DNA of 64,000 bases, from contig NHNY01000018.1 of the NCBI GenBank assembly GCA_002786065.1, positions 496,001 through 560,000 of the forward strand, written 5' to 3'. Below, one piece after another: positions 21,149-31,058 of this stretch. The position numbers and the translations under genes were made by a program. Each line of letters begins with the position of its first letter. The stretch's first letter is position 1. The stretch comes from Microcyclospora pomicola (lineage: Eukaryota > Ascomycota > Dothideomycetes > Capnodiales). Below the pieces are notes generated by a model. The model was not told the origin of the DNA and made no database searches. It worked only from the letters and a program-made list of their open reading frames with translations.

Positions 21149-22231
21149 CTGGCGGCAGGAGCAGAGAGTAATCTCTGATTGCGTCGCGGCTGCTGAAGAT
21201 CAAGGACTGTGTCAACCTTACCTATACCCTGATGCCGCAGCCCAATGTCCTCGACCTGTTTGGCACTTCATCGATCGAGTTAGCTTCTCTGAATGAAATG
21301 GTTCGACCGGCTGCGCAGCGCAAATGGAATGGTCAGCAGACGTCGAGCCCGAGGTTTAATACAGGGACCGCTACGAAACACGAAAGGAGTTTTTATAATT
21401 GATATCAAGATATGCTTTGAAAATTACGATAATCTACGTTGTCTTCATTCCAATTGCCCCATGAAACCATCTTTTTGCGTATATATCCCTACCCACAGCA
21501 ACTCTTGCACATTCTCTGCGTGTACTGGCAACCAACCCCCGAATGCATTTGACACCTTTCCACATATATGCAGCGCTTCAGACAAACCGAGCTGTGCCCG
21601 ACCGTTGCGTCTGTCTTTGGTCCCCATGGTCTCATCCCCATCGCGATGACGGTCGAAGAACACTCTTCCCTCGTAAAGATCAGTGGGGTGCTGTCCAGAC
21701 CCACCAGTCTCGAGGCTCAGTATAGAAGTTCGTACCCTCGTCATTGGATGCGCCAGGGGGCCAATCCTGCTTGACGAAAGCGAGTTTCACCCCCTTGCCA
21801 GCGATTGACGCTCATGACTTGGCACTCAAGATTCCACTCCTGCTGACGACAGCCCCGAACGGCTCCGCGGGATTTGCAGATCGGGCGACAACGTCCATCA
21901 ACTCGAAACGAGCCGAATAGCCTCGTTGGACAGCGTCCCATAGTTTGACAGCACCTAGTGTGCTGATCCAGCTCCTCGTCGGCGCGATGAGCTTTTCGGA
22001 AATTGTTGGGGTTCCCACCGTGTATACGAGGATGCATACTTGTCGTTGGCCGCTCTTCCATACACGAATTCTTGTACTGACAGGCACAAATGCGGTCACA
22101 ATCACTTCGGGCACGATGTACGAAATCTGGACATCGAACGTTCGGAGACTCGGGCGCATCTGTCGCCGAAACCTGTACATGTCCTGCTGGGTTGCCCTGC
22201 GCTGCTATCGCTTGATCTAGCTTGGTGAGTC
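21149..22231. other. Convergent intergenic region with an uncertain frame
   Basis: This 1.08-kb stretch separates the MARVEL gene from the stop of the membrane-protein gene on the minus strand. An ATG-initiated minus-strand frame at 21812-22180 has a fairly natural-looking composition. It could be an unplaced 3' exon of the adjoining gene, a small gene, or chance. Confidence 0.4.
21812..22180 (-). CDS. Hypothetical 122-aa frame, doubtful
   Basis: An ATG-initiated frame of 122 codons follows the 522-aa membrane-protein gene on the same strand. It contains a valine/isoleucine-rich stretch (YIVPEVIVTAFVPVSTRI) and no recognisable motif. A longer frame in another phase overlaps it. No splice join to the upstream gene that keeps both frames was found. 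It is recorded only because it is the largest ATG-initiated frame of a 1-kb gap. Confidence 0.2.
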   Translation of the reverse strand: MYRFRRQMRPSLRTFDVQISYIVPEVIVTAFVPVSTRIRVWKSGQRQVCILVYTVGTPTISEKLIAPTRSWISTLGAVKLWDAVQRGYSARFELMDVVARSANPAEPFGAVVSRSGILSAKS

Positions 22232-23852
22232 CTAACACGTTTTGGCTGTGTGGACTAGAGATCGACAGTGAAAGTGTGTTGTTTCCAATCGGGAAGCATC
22301 TAAGTCAACCCGAATTAGTGGAGGCTTACGGACGTCAGGATCGGGGCCCAATATTACCTTTCTAAGATACACCATCAGGAGCTCTCGAACAGCCATCCCG
22401 AAGGACATGATACCAAGAACGAACGGAATGAGCTGGCCAGTTGTACCGATTGTATGGACTCCTGAGATGCCGCTGGCCGCGATGGTCAGCTCAATGAAGA
22501 CAACGAAGCACGCCATGAAGGTAAGAGTGATAATATGTGTAAGAACACAGAGGAACCATGAAGTCGCACTGGGAATTGATCAGCTTGTGTATGAAGCCAG
22601 ACGTTGAATGTTGAAAATACCTGGCGTGAGTGGAAGACAGCTCTAGCTCAGCATTTGCATCAGTGCCTCTGCTGTAGAATTGAGCGAAGGCTTTCAAGAC
22701 TTCTGCAAGTTGCGGAACGGTGTGCACATGCTCTGCCGATGGATCGCTGGGGTTCTGTACCAGCTCAGGAGCCGAGTTTGTGTCGGAGGTCGTTTTGCGC
22801 AAAAGTATGTCAACCAGACAATCCATAGGTAGTCTGCTGATTTGTGCCGATGCGTCTGGTCGCAAAAGCTGTAGCATAAAAACTCGAATCTGCTTCTGTC
22901 TGTCGTTCAATTCGCTCCCCGGGCCCATTGCGTGATCCATGAAGATGGCAATCAAGTGGTAGTGAATTGTACCGATGACGAAAAACAGAACCTTCCACAG
23001 TAGCTCGCAGAAGAGAAGGAACTGATAACTAACAGGAATTATCATCATTATGCTTGCAACTTTGAAGAAAGCTCTGACATCGTGCGACAGCTGTCGCTCT
23101 CCAAAGAAGTAGATCGAGTACTGACAAGAGAGGCTACTGGTCTCCCAGAACGAAGGCACCCACCACAGCCAGACATTGAGCCCGGCAATGGATGTTCCAA
23201 CAGCGCTTCTCCCAACCACTCCAGCCCATGACAATCCAGGGTGCTTGAGACGGGATCCTGCCTTGAAGGAAGCAGTGAACTTATCAGCCTGCCACCACTC
23301 CACAAACCACAAAATCGCATTGATGAACCCTCGCGGCCTGCCCGATTCCCGTAGTGGCGGAGTTTCTCGGCGAAGCCAGTCCTCCAAGGCACTCCTGACA
23401 AAGTTCACGAACTCCGACAGCGTTCCGGGCTGGTAGAAGTAGATCCGGATACCCATGAACGAGAGCACGGTGAAGATGAATCCGTTTGACAAGAGAAGCA
23501 TGACATATGCCTCGATCGGCTGGATCTGCTCATTCGCGATGGCCACCGCCAGCGCGATCAGCACCGCCAGCACAAAGACCGAGTTGGCATCATGGTTGCT
23601 TGCAGCGGCGAGCGGATTGAGTGTGTTGCTGAGCCATGATGAGATCCATTGCAAATAGACTCCAATACGAATGCCCAGGCCGTAAAAATCAGAATTGCCG
23701 TCAAAGCCAGGACAGTCGGGTGATCTGGCGTGTATCTGTCTGGACTTCGTGCCTGGGGATGAGAACGAGACATACCCAAGTATGCCAAGCATGAGTAGGA
23801 TACAACAGCTGGCCATGGACCCAAACCACGTTCTGCCTGCCATTGTGGACAT
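22232..23852 (-). CDS. Fungal multi-pass membrane protein, unknown function
   Basis: Two exons (23852-22621 and 22568-22232) with a 52-bp intron (GTATTT...TCCCAG) encode 522 aa. The N-terminus has a signal-like hydrophobic segment (SCCILLMLGILGYVSF). At least seven further hydrophobic segments follow, including VFVLAVLIALAVAIA, VMLLLSNGFIFTVLSF, IMMIIPVSYQFLLFCELLWKV and, after the splice, CVLTHIITLTFMACFVVF. A soluble segment of about 90 residues with leucine-rich helices lies before the intron. The pattern matches uncharacterised, fungus-specific polytopic membrane proteins and no domain name is claimed. A perfect-looking donor (AAAG/GTAATA) near 22355 might start another intron, but no downstream exon could be placed. 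A 24-nt inverted repeat lies 64-161 bp upstream of the ATG. Confidence 0.75.
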
Positions 23853-24683
23853 GTCGCCTTGCTGTCAGCATATAGAAAAGGGAAATGTGAGGGCTCACCC
23901 CATGTATATACGTGTAAGGCTGCGGATACTTCGCCGTCAAATCAGGCAGGTCAGGTTGTTGCGGTAAGGCTGCTGACTTGCACCGGAGCTGACGGCGAAG
24001 TATACGCAGCCTTGAGCTGGAACTCTGCTTCACCCGAAGTGCGGGATGCATGCGCGAGTCCTGGAGTCCTGGGACCCCCTGTGCCGTATCGACATTGTAC
24101 CTGCCTCGTCACCTTGGCGTGGCAGTGCATTGATGCGACCTCATGTCTGTTGCCTACAAGAAGCCTTGACGACAATGGGACGACCTGAGCTTGGAGATAT
24201 TGGCGCTCTAAGCAACTTCGAAGTCTACTTGAGCAACCAAGAGCATTCTCTCACCGACATCTTGATCGAAAGGCTGCACAGTCATTGAAAAGTCCATACT
24301 GCGAAGAGCGTTGAAACACGTATGGAAAACACGAGAATCCACCGCGGCAAAGCGCATGAATCGACGACCCGATGCAGAAACACCTCCATACATTAGACCC
24401 TGCTGGAGCTGGGAGGTCACTTCTTCAAGTCGCAGAAGGCAATCCCCCCCAACTAGCAGCCCGAGCCAACGCAGCGTTCAAGGCTTGCATTAGTATGAGT
24501 GACCCGGCTAGGTAGCGATTGAGTGTGTTGATGTTATGAACGACGACTGGAAGAGAAAAGTTGCGCCAAATCCAATCAAAATTTGAGTACATGAAGAGCA
24601 AGAGCGGCAATGATCATGCTTTTGGACTATGCACATCATGCGTTGATACTGTACAAGCAATCCAAAGTCAAGATACTGAACAT
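23853..24683. other. Intergenic with inverted repeat
   Basis: This 831-bp gap lies between two minus-strand genes. It contains the inverted repeat described separately and short unsupported frames. Confidence 0.5.
23916..24013. repeat. 24-nt inverted repeat with 50-nt spacer
   Basis: The left arm (23916-23939, AAGGCTGCGGATACTTCGCC and on) and the right arm (23990-24013) are complementary at 23 of 24 positions. The spacer also repeats part of the arm (TAAGGCTGCTGAC). It sits in the upstream region of the 522-aa membrane-protein gene. It may be a hairpin in the 5' leader, a regulatory dyad, or the remnant of a miniature element. No target-site duplication was recognised. Confidence 0.75.
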
Positions 24684-26228
24684 CTACGGATCCTTCCTCC
24701 ATATGCCTTCATGATCCCGGAACAGTTCATACGACATGACGTCTTCATCGCCGTTGTCGTTGCACATGTATGGCCAGTACGTGAAGTTTCCATCATGCAG
24801 CCACACGCCATCCTTTTCCATTTGTGGACGGATGTTCCAGTATCGTTGTGGGTAGCCGGTCTTGTTGGTAGCGCTGGCGATGACGGTCGATGGCAGTCCC
24901 ATGACGGCACTAAATAGAGTACGTGCGTATGGCTGCATCCACAGGTTTGGCCACCACTCTTGCCGTAGTGAGGACACGGGGGAATTGGGATTTGATGTAA
25001 GGTGAATCATGGCAGGGACGGTGTGGGTGTCCTTGCGGCTGAGAAGGTCGACGCTGGTCCAATCCGCGCCGTGAGGTAGACCTGCTTGTGATCCGCCTGT
25101 AGTCCAGAACGGTAGCATGCTTCGCTTGATATCCTTCGCTAGGCTCTGCGGTTTCGTCCATTCCATGACATCTGCGCCGAGGGACGAGTCAAAGCCAAGC
25201 TCGTTGGCATAATCAAGACCGACTCCGTACTCCCAGAAGCCCTCAGATTTGCTGTTGACGACCTGTCGGTCGGGCTTGACGGCAAGAATATCATCGCCAC
25301 GCTCAAACCAGCGCGAGAAGGAGTACCACCAGTGGGAGCGTCTCAGGACCTCGCGTTGGTACTCCTGCTCGCCAAAGATCTCGGCGAAGATATGGCGCGC
25401 CTCGGTCCGCGAGTTCTTTTCCGATTTCTCGAGGGCGCGCTTCATGAACAGACGTAGTTCTTTGGTGGTTCCTATCATTGCGCCCTTGCCCAGATAGCGT
25501 GCGCCAGTATTTCCGCCTCCGATGGGAGCCGGCACGGCGTAACATGCCAAATCGGTTTCTTTGTTAGGCGCACAATCGTTCGCAGCGGGGAACATGATCT
25601 TTTGCGTGGTAACGTTGTTGTATGTCCACTTCATCCTACTGTCTGCGCGACGCGACGCGTCCCAGTATCGCTGAATGAGCACCTCCAGCCGCAGCTGGAA
25701 CCAAGTGTTTGGCTCATCGAGCACGACCACAAGCCCTGTGTCAGACGACTCAGGCAGCTTCTCCAGCCATCGGTAGATTTTCAGGAGCTTGTGGTTCACC
25801 CGGTTCTTCTCGGGGATGTCATCGCCGTCATCATCTTTACCCCATGAGATCAAGGTCGGGATAGGATAATTGAGGATGTGTCCTGAAATAATGGTCTTGC
25901 AAAGGTCGACGTCTTCTTTTTGTTGTGTGGTCGGGATAAGGACGTGGATGAACTGAGGTGTGTGGGCGGCAGGATCTTGCGGGATGAGTTTGTGTCGCTG
26001 AGATCCCAGCAGAGTAAGGATCGATATGATGGCGACGGCGCCGATGATCAGGCGCTTGCCAGGTAGGCTTCTGTACAATCTCTTTGTAGTGCTGTCGCCT
26101 GCATCGGCTGATTTCTCTCCGCCCCCTAGGAGACTCGCTTGTTGTTCGGAGGATGATGAGCTGGGATGCGAATATTGCGAGCTCCGGCCGGGAATGAAGC
26201 GCTGGAGCGCTGAGGAAAGACGATTCAT
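24684..26228 (-). CDS. Type II membrane glycosyltransferase-like protein, motif-degenerate paralogue
   Basis: A single exon encodes 514 aa from the first in-frame ATG. A Ser-rich cytosolic tail precedes one membrane anchor (RLIIGAVAIISILTLLGS), and then a lumenal domain. It is a diverged paralogue of the gene starting at 26738. Both share the N-terminal block around CKTIISGHILNYPIPTLISWG, the block around RYLGKGAMIG and the tail WWPNLWMQPYARTLF. The partner has LLDAFDVW, KYLNSGSMIG and SSDQYYF where this protein has VLDEPNTWF, RYLGKGAMIG and a region without DQ. In collagen-type hydroxylysine glycosyltransferases these positions bind metal and nucleotide sugar. The protein may therefore be a non-catalytic partner or act on something else, which is inference. 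Confidence 0.8.
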   Translation of the reverse strand: MNRLSSALQRFIPGRSSQYSHPSSSSSEQQASLLGGGEKSADAGDSTTKRLYRSLPGKRLIIGAVAIISILTLLGSQRHKLIPQDPAAHTPQFIHVLIPTTQQKEDVDLCKTIISGHILNYPIPTLISWGKDDDGDDIPEKNRVNHKLLKIYRWLEKLPESSDTGLVVVLDEPNTWFQLRLEVLIQRYWDASRRADSRMKWTYNNVTTQKIMFPAANDCAPNKETDLACYAVPAPIGGGNTGARYLGKGAMIGTTKELRLFMKRALEKSEKNSRTEARHIFAEIFGEQEYQREVLRRSHWWYSFSRWFERGDDILAVKPDRQVVNSKSEGFWEYGVGLDYANELGFDSSLGADVMEWTKPQSLAKDIKRSMLPFWTTGGSQAGLPHGADWTSVDLLSRKDTHTVPAMIHLTSNPNSPVSSLRQEWWPNLWMQPYARTLFSAVMGLPSTVIASATNKTGYPQRYWNIRPQMEKDGVWLHDGNFTYWPYMCNDNGDEDVMSYELFRDHEGIWRKDP

Positions 26229-26737
26229 GGTGAACTCTGCATCACTCGCAGTCTCGTGCACACATATGCTGGTCTCAGGATCTGTAGATGTCTCCTGAAG
26301 ATGCACGACAAGACTACCGAATGATGGAACAAGACTGCCGTAAGTGAGAGGCGTCTCAACAGAAGTGAAGTGACCCGAGGCGCAAGGCACAAGCGAACCC
26401 CTACAGCACAGCAATAACTAGTTCCGGGGTTGATTCCTTCATCATAAGACGGATCCAGTATTTGCTATGTATACAGTCTATACTACCTCGTAAAGTCCAA
26501 TCATCATACGTCCTGACACCACTTATCTCGCGCTATACTGCTCCATCATGCCCGTTGCCGTCTAGTGCACCGCCGTCTTCCTCGGGAGTCGTCGCCGACC
26601 AGGGTGAGCAGTCTTGGCTCGGCGTCTTTGGTCTTGGCCTCATCAAAAGGGCTGACAGTCGCCCTCCATCATCCTGCAACGTCGGTGGGCGGTTTGCTGT
26701 CGTCGTCTTTTTACTCTTGCACGACCGCAACCTCACC
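26229..26737. promoter_or_regulatory. Bidirectional promoter of the paralogous pair
   Basis: The 509 bp between the two ATGs separate the head-to-head paralogues and must hold both promoters. Upstream in-frame codons exist on both sides but begin with TTG, not ATG. No clear element other than AT-rich patches was identified. Confidence 0.45.
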
Positions 26738-28228
26738 ATGCGCAGCCTTCTCTCCAGGCCCCTTCTGCTGGCCTATGCATCGTTGGCGGCGGTGAGCCTG
26801 GGGCTGCTGTACCTGTTGGCTCCCCTGACGCTACCAGCCTTGCCAGGCGCATCGCGTCTACATTCCGAGCCGGCGTCAAAGTCACTTGGACTGCACTACA
26901 TACTTCCTGGAACAGGCACCAACAACGAAGCATGTAAGCTGCTCTTCACGGGAGCAGCCCTGGGATACCCAGATCCGGTGTTTGTTGGTTGGGAGGGCTA
27001 CGGAAAGTACAATGGCACACAGAGCCATTTGTTCAAGATCTCGGAGACTCTGGCCTATCTGGAAACTCTGGACGCAAGCCAAGATGATGATCTCGTCCTC
27101 CTGCTGGACGCGTTCGACGTCTGGCTGCAGCTTCCGCCGAGTACTCTGCTGAACCGATACTACCGAGCTATCGACAGGCAAAACGCGAGATTGAAGGAAG
27201 AGGGGTTGCTTGATCAGCCGTCGCACGATGGGACACTGATCAACTACTCGATTCTCTTCGGGGCCGACAAGTTGTGCTGGCCGCGAAATGGCGATAAGCC
27301 TGCTTGTTGGTCTGCCCCGCCGAACTCGCTACCCAACACCACATTCGGCCCAGAAACGGATATCGATGCGTTGCGAGACCGACCCAAATACCTGAACAGT
27401 GGCTCCATGATCGGTCCTGTCAAAGACGTGCGCGATTTGTTTAGAGCGACAATGGCGGTAGTCGATAAGCTGTGGACCAAAGGTTTCCTGATGAAGAGTT
27501 CGGATCAATACTATTTCGCTGTTGTCTGGCACGAGCAGGAAGCAGCACGGATACGACAAAGGGAGTTGGCCGTTGGCAACAGCTCGGTCCCCGCCCCGAC
27601 CAATGTATACGAGGCCGGCGAGCGGACCGAATATCATTTCACGATCGACCAAGAAAGCGAGGCGTTCTTGGTCAACGCGTGGTACACCGAGTACATGGCG
27701 TGGATGAGCTTCAACCACTCCTTCGATCCCTTATCGGCAGCTGCCTACGATCCTTCACGCCTCGACCGTCTCCAACTGCCTGAAGACGTCATCAACACCC
27801 CTGGACCGTACTCCGCCGGCATTGAAGGCGATGGTCTGCCGCTCGAGTACGGCTGGAAGGACGTCAAGTTGGGCGTCAACACCATATCCGGCGAGCCATA
27901 CCCTCTGTATCACGTCACCGGCCTGAAAGTGCTTCTGGGCTGGCGCTGGCCGAGGATGTGGTTCCACCCGCACGGCGAGGCGCTATTGAAGGCGGCGCGC
28001 CGAAAGCGGATCGCGTCGGTCAAGGCTGGGGAGGAACAGGTCGTCGCGGAGGTGCGAGGGACCAAGTTCTTGAGTGTGGCTAATCACAAGGGGGACGCGG
28101 CGGCAGCACTGCTGTCGATGGATGAGTCGAATGACAAGGGCGGCGCGTGGACCGATAGGGGCGCCTATGTCACTTGGGAGACGATGTGTCACAAGCATGA
28201 GGATGAAGTGTTCCTCCGGCAACCGTAG
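26738..28228 (+). CDS. Type II membrane glycosyltransferase, PLOD/procollagen galactosyltransferase-like
   Basis: A single exon encodes 496 aa with an N-terminal signal anchor (LLLAYASLAAVSLGLLYLLAPL) and a lumenal domain. The motif LLLDAFDVWLQ resembles the DxxD metal site of hydroxylysine glycosyltransferases. KYLNSGSMIG and SSDQYYF match the conserved acceptor and nucleotide-sugar region, and YHVTG near the C-terminus could supply the conserved His. The role is probably glycan transfer in the ER or Golgi, with donor and acceptor unknown. The gene is divergent from its degenerate paralogue. The ATG at 26738 directly precedes the anchor and is the natural start. Confidence 0.85.
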   Translation: MRSLLSRPLLLAYASLAAVSLGLLYLLAPLTLPALPGASRLHSEPASKSLGLHYILPGTGTNNEACKLLFTGAALGYPDPVFVGWEGYGKYNGTQSHLFKISETLAYLETLDASQDDDLVLLLDAFDVWLQLPPSTLLNRYYRAIDRQNARLKEEGLLDQPSHDGTLINYSILFGADKLCWPRNGDKPACWSAPPNSLPNTTFGPETDIDALRDRPKYLNSGSMIGPVKDVRDLFRATMAVVDKLWTKGFLMKSSDQYYFAVVWHEQEAARIRQRELAVGNSSVPAPTNVYEAGERTEYHFTIDQESEAFLVNAWYTEYMAWMSFNHSFDPLSAAAYDPSRLDRLQLPEDVINTPGPYSAGIEGDGLPLEYGWKDVKLGVNTISGEPYPLYHVTGLKVLLGWRWPRMWFHPHGEALLKAARRKRIASVKAGEEQVVAEVRGTKFLSVANHKGDAAAALLSMDESNDKGGAWTDRGAYVTWETMCHKHEDEVFLRQP

Positions 28229-29118
28229 AAACAGCTACGCCTGTATTATCATTCTGTCCAAATGCACTATATGCTTCCATACCGAGATCTCCGGGCATTC
28301 CTGCGACTGCGCTTTGGACTTCTTACAGTCGCATACCACCATCAAGACTTTGATGATGTTGCACATGTATTGATGGTGGTGTGAATTGCTCCTGTCACGT
28401 GCTCAGGTGCTCATACTACTTTCGCATGCATGTAGAGGCGATGTAGATATTTCCCCTAAATCTTGAGAGTGTCGAGCTACGCTTACTCCGGTCAGCTTGT
28501 ACCTCCTATCAACCATCTACTTCCAAGGCGGTGCATGCCACATCTGTTTTGCGGTCATGCTCCATGCAGGATTCTCGAGTGACTTGGTCATGACACGCCG
28601 ACGAACGCCATTTTCGACGAGTGCGACTCTCAACCCAGCCTGAGGCAGTCTAGCTGGTTAGTATGCGAGGACGCAATGTGTGTCGTAGCACAGCCTGGTC
28701 CCTCGCTCCAGGGAACACTTGACAGCAAGAATGACTAGGAGGTCTGCGGCTGTGTAACGTAGGACGAGCTATCTGTGCTCGTGCTAGGACAAGCCACACA
28801 CAACAAGGTGCTAGCAGAAGTGCCTCAGTTCAGCTTCCATCACGCGATCGGGCTTGCTGCGCCCTCAGTCATTGAAAAGAACAGCTCTCAACCATCCACT
28901 TCCTTAAACTATCGCCGGTCATTGACATGTATGCATCTCAGCCTCATCTGAGGACTCACTCACCACTGTCATGTACTTGAGAGCAAGGCTGTACATGTAG
29001 TCTGCAGATCGCCCGCATGTGCCCCCCACTGCCAGCGAGCAAGCGCTGACACCTGCATGCTTCAAAGACTTGCGCCGCAGTCGACTCAGCGCTTAAGGCA
29101 AAATCCGACCAGCTTAAG
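28229..29118. other. Intergenic, tandem plus-strand genes
   Basis: This 890-bp stretch holds no supported gene. It has a small hairpin close to the upstream stop and the promoter of the next gene. Confidence 0.5.
28335..28380 (+). terminator. 11-bp hairpin in the 3' region
   Basis: ACCACCATCAA (28335-28345) and TTGATGGTGGT (28370-28380) are perfectly complementary around a 24-nt loop. They lie 107 bp past the glycosyltransferase stop. It may be a 3' UTR structure, and a role in termination is only a guess. Confidence 0.35.
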
Positions 29119-30610
29119 ATGCAGCCGTCTGCACCCATGATGGCTTCATTGTCAAGGAGTCCGTTTCTCATCGATTTGTACAATAGCATCGACTACATCA
29201 GATTTCAGATGGAACAAGGCGCTCAGCTTCCGTGGCACGACCTGAAGCAATGGAGTCCCTTCAAACTTGATGCTTTGGGCCTGGTCACGCTACTCGGCGC
29301 TCAAGAGATAGACCGGACCATTGGCACTCTGCAACGACGACGATTCACCGAGTACCTCCCTCTGCTGGCCTCTTACGTGATCGCTGGAGATCGATTCAAA
29401 GATGGACAGTCCGGCTACAGCCTGTACAATGTCACCGATGGCATTCACACGACCGAGCTGAAAGGCTGGTTCACTCGGTGGTTGAGTGCGCAGCACATAC
29501 GGAACGCTACGACTGTCTTCCACTGGCATGTTGATGGTCCACGGCCCAAATTGAACACAGAAGTGCAGCTCATTGCACCAATACTCAGCTTTATGGCCAC
29601 TGCGCCCTTACTGGTGTTCACTTTGCTCATGGGCGATTGGTACGGACTGGCTGGTAAGTGCAGATGCGAGGTTAAAGACCCATACATTGCAACACATCAT
29701 ATCCGTGATGATGGGATCATGTTATACTTCCCGAGACCCTTTGAGCGATCGTGCGAGGCTTCCTGCTGACTCTGATCTCTTCTGCTCAGGTACTGTGTCA
29801 ATCATCATTTCTATCATTGTACGGAAGACTATGCTATGGCAGTGCCGCGATTCTTTGAACAGAGAAGCGGCGCCTGAGCAAGAGACGCCTGCTCTTCCGT
29901 TCCACCGCTTGGAAATCGGGAAGTTCAAACGTGCTGGTACTTATGCCAGGGAACTACATCGTCAGACGTCAGAGCCCCAGGCCGATGGCATCGTGTGTCT
30001 CTTCGTCACCAGGGTGGATGGCAAGATGGTCACGATGTATGCGCCACGCAGCATTCTGAGCACTTTCATTCGGGATGTGCCACTCCCGTACCCCAAACTC
30101 TACAAAGTCATGCAGTGGTTTGGCTGGGCTTCTTTCGGAGTGCTCATGGTAGCCCTTGGCATGAGCTCGCTCTTTGCTCAAATGTACACATGCGCTCTCC
30201 TGATTCTCTCGACATGGGCGATGTGTCACGATACTGCCATTGATACTGGACGCGTAAGCACCACTCACAACGTCGCTGATGGGACCGAAGACGAGCTTGT
30301 GGCAGTGCCTTTCACCTCGCGTCTGTGGCTGAAGCAGCTCAATCCTGCCGCAAAGGACTCGCATGGTGCCAACAGGGACCGGAGAATGATCGCATACGCT
30401 CGTGTCCTCACGACGGAGAAGCAAGACGCAATTCTCAAACACTGGTCCTTGTTGCCGTATGACAGCGAACCGTGGCATGAGGCGTACCATAAGGAAAAAG
30501 CATACTTCCGCAGCGCAAGGGAAGCGCAACAGGCGCAACGATTGAGCGAGAAAGCACCGAAGTCATCCACGCAAAGCCGAGATTCCTCCAGCTCCATGAA
30601 ATCGACATGA
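29119..30610 (+). CDS. Fungal integral membrane protein, unknown function
   Basis: Two exons (29119-29653 and 29790-30610) joined across a 136-bp intron (GTAAGT...CTCAG) encode 451 aa. The intron is longer than most in this window. It lies between two hydrophobic segments, IAPILSFMATAPLLVFTLLMG and TVSIIISIIV. Later membrane segments are ASFGVLMVALGMSSLFAQ and TCALLILSTWAMC. The N-terminal 150 residues are soluble with a DLKQW...KLDALGLVTLLGAQEID block, and the C-terminal tail is charged and Gln/Ser-rich. It resembles uncharacterised membrane proteins found in many plant-associated ascomycetes. I do not recognise a named domain. Confidence 0.78.
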
Positions 30611-31058
30611 TCTTTGACGGCGACAATGACTTCTACGATGAACGACACATCATGAGATGAGAAAGCCTTCCCTACATGACAGACTGGCCTGTGTTGCGAG
30701 GTGGAATGTTACCGTGGTTAAGTCAGCATACACTGTTGTGCTCGAGGATATCGATATATTTGGATTGTGAGGGTAGCGTGCGAGCTTGAACATATGAAGT
30801 GGATTTATCTAGCGATTGCATTGTCAGGAGTATATATCTGTGTAGGTTGTTTGTATATGGACTAGCATTCCTGACAGTAAGTGACCCTGAGATGACTTAC
30901 AGACTTGATCACATAGAATCCTGAGCGCCTGAGGAAGTATCAGCATACCCCCAAGACACATTATGCATGTCCGCGTGTCGACAACCAGATCAAGGTGGTG
31001 TTGCAGGACATGACCATGGGACGCCGAATCTGGCCATACCCTTTCATGAAGCAACTTA
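30611..31058. other. Convergent intergenic region
   Basis: This 448-bp stretch between convergent genes is AT-rich (for example TATCGATATATTTGG near 30750). No gene or structured element was supported. Confidence 0.5.
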
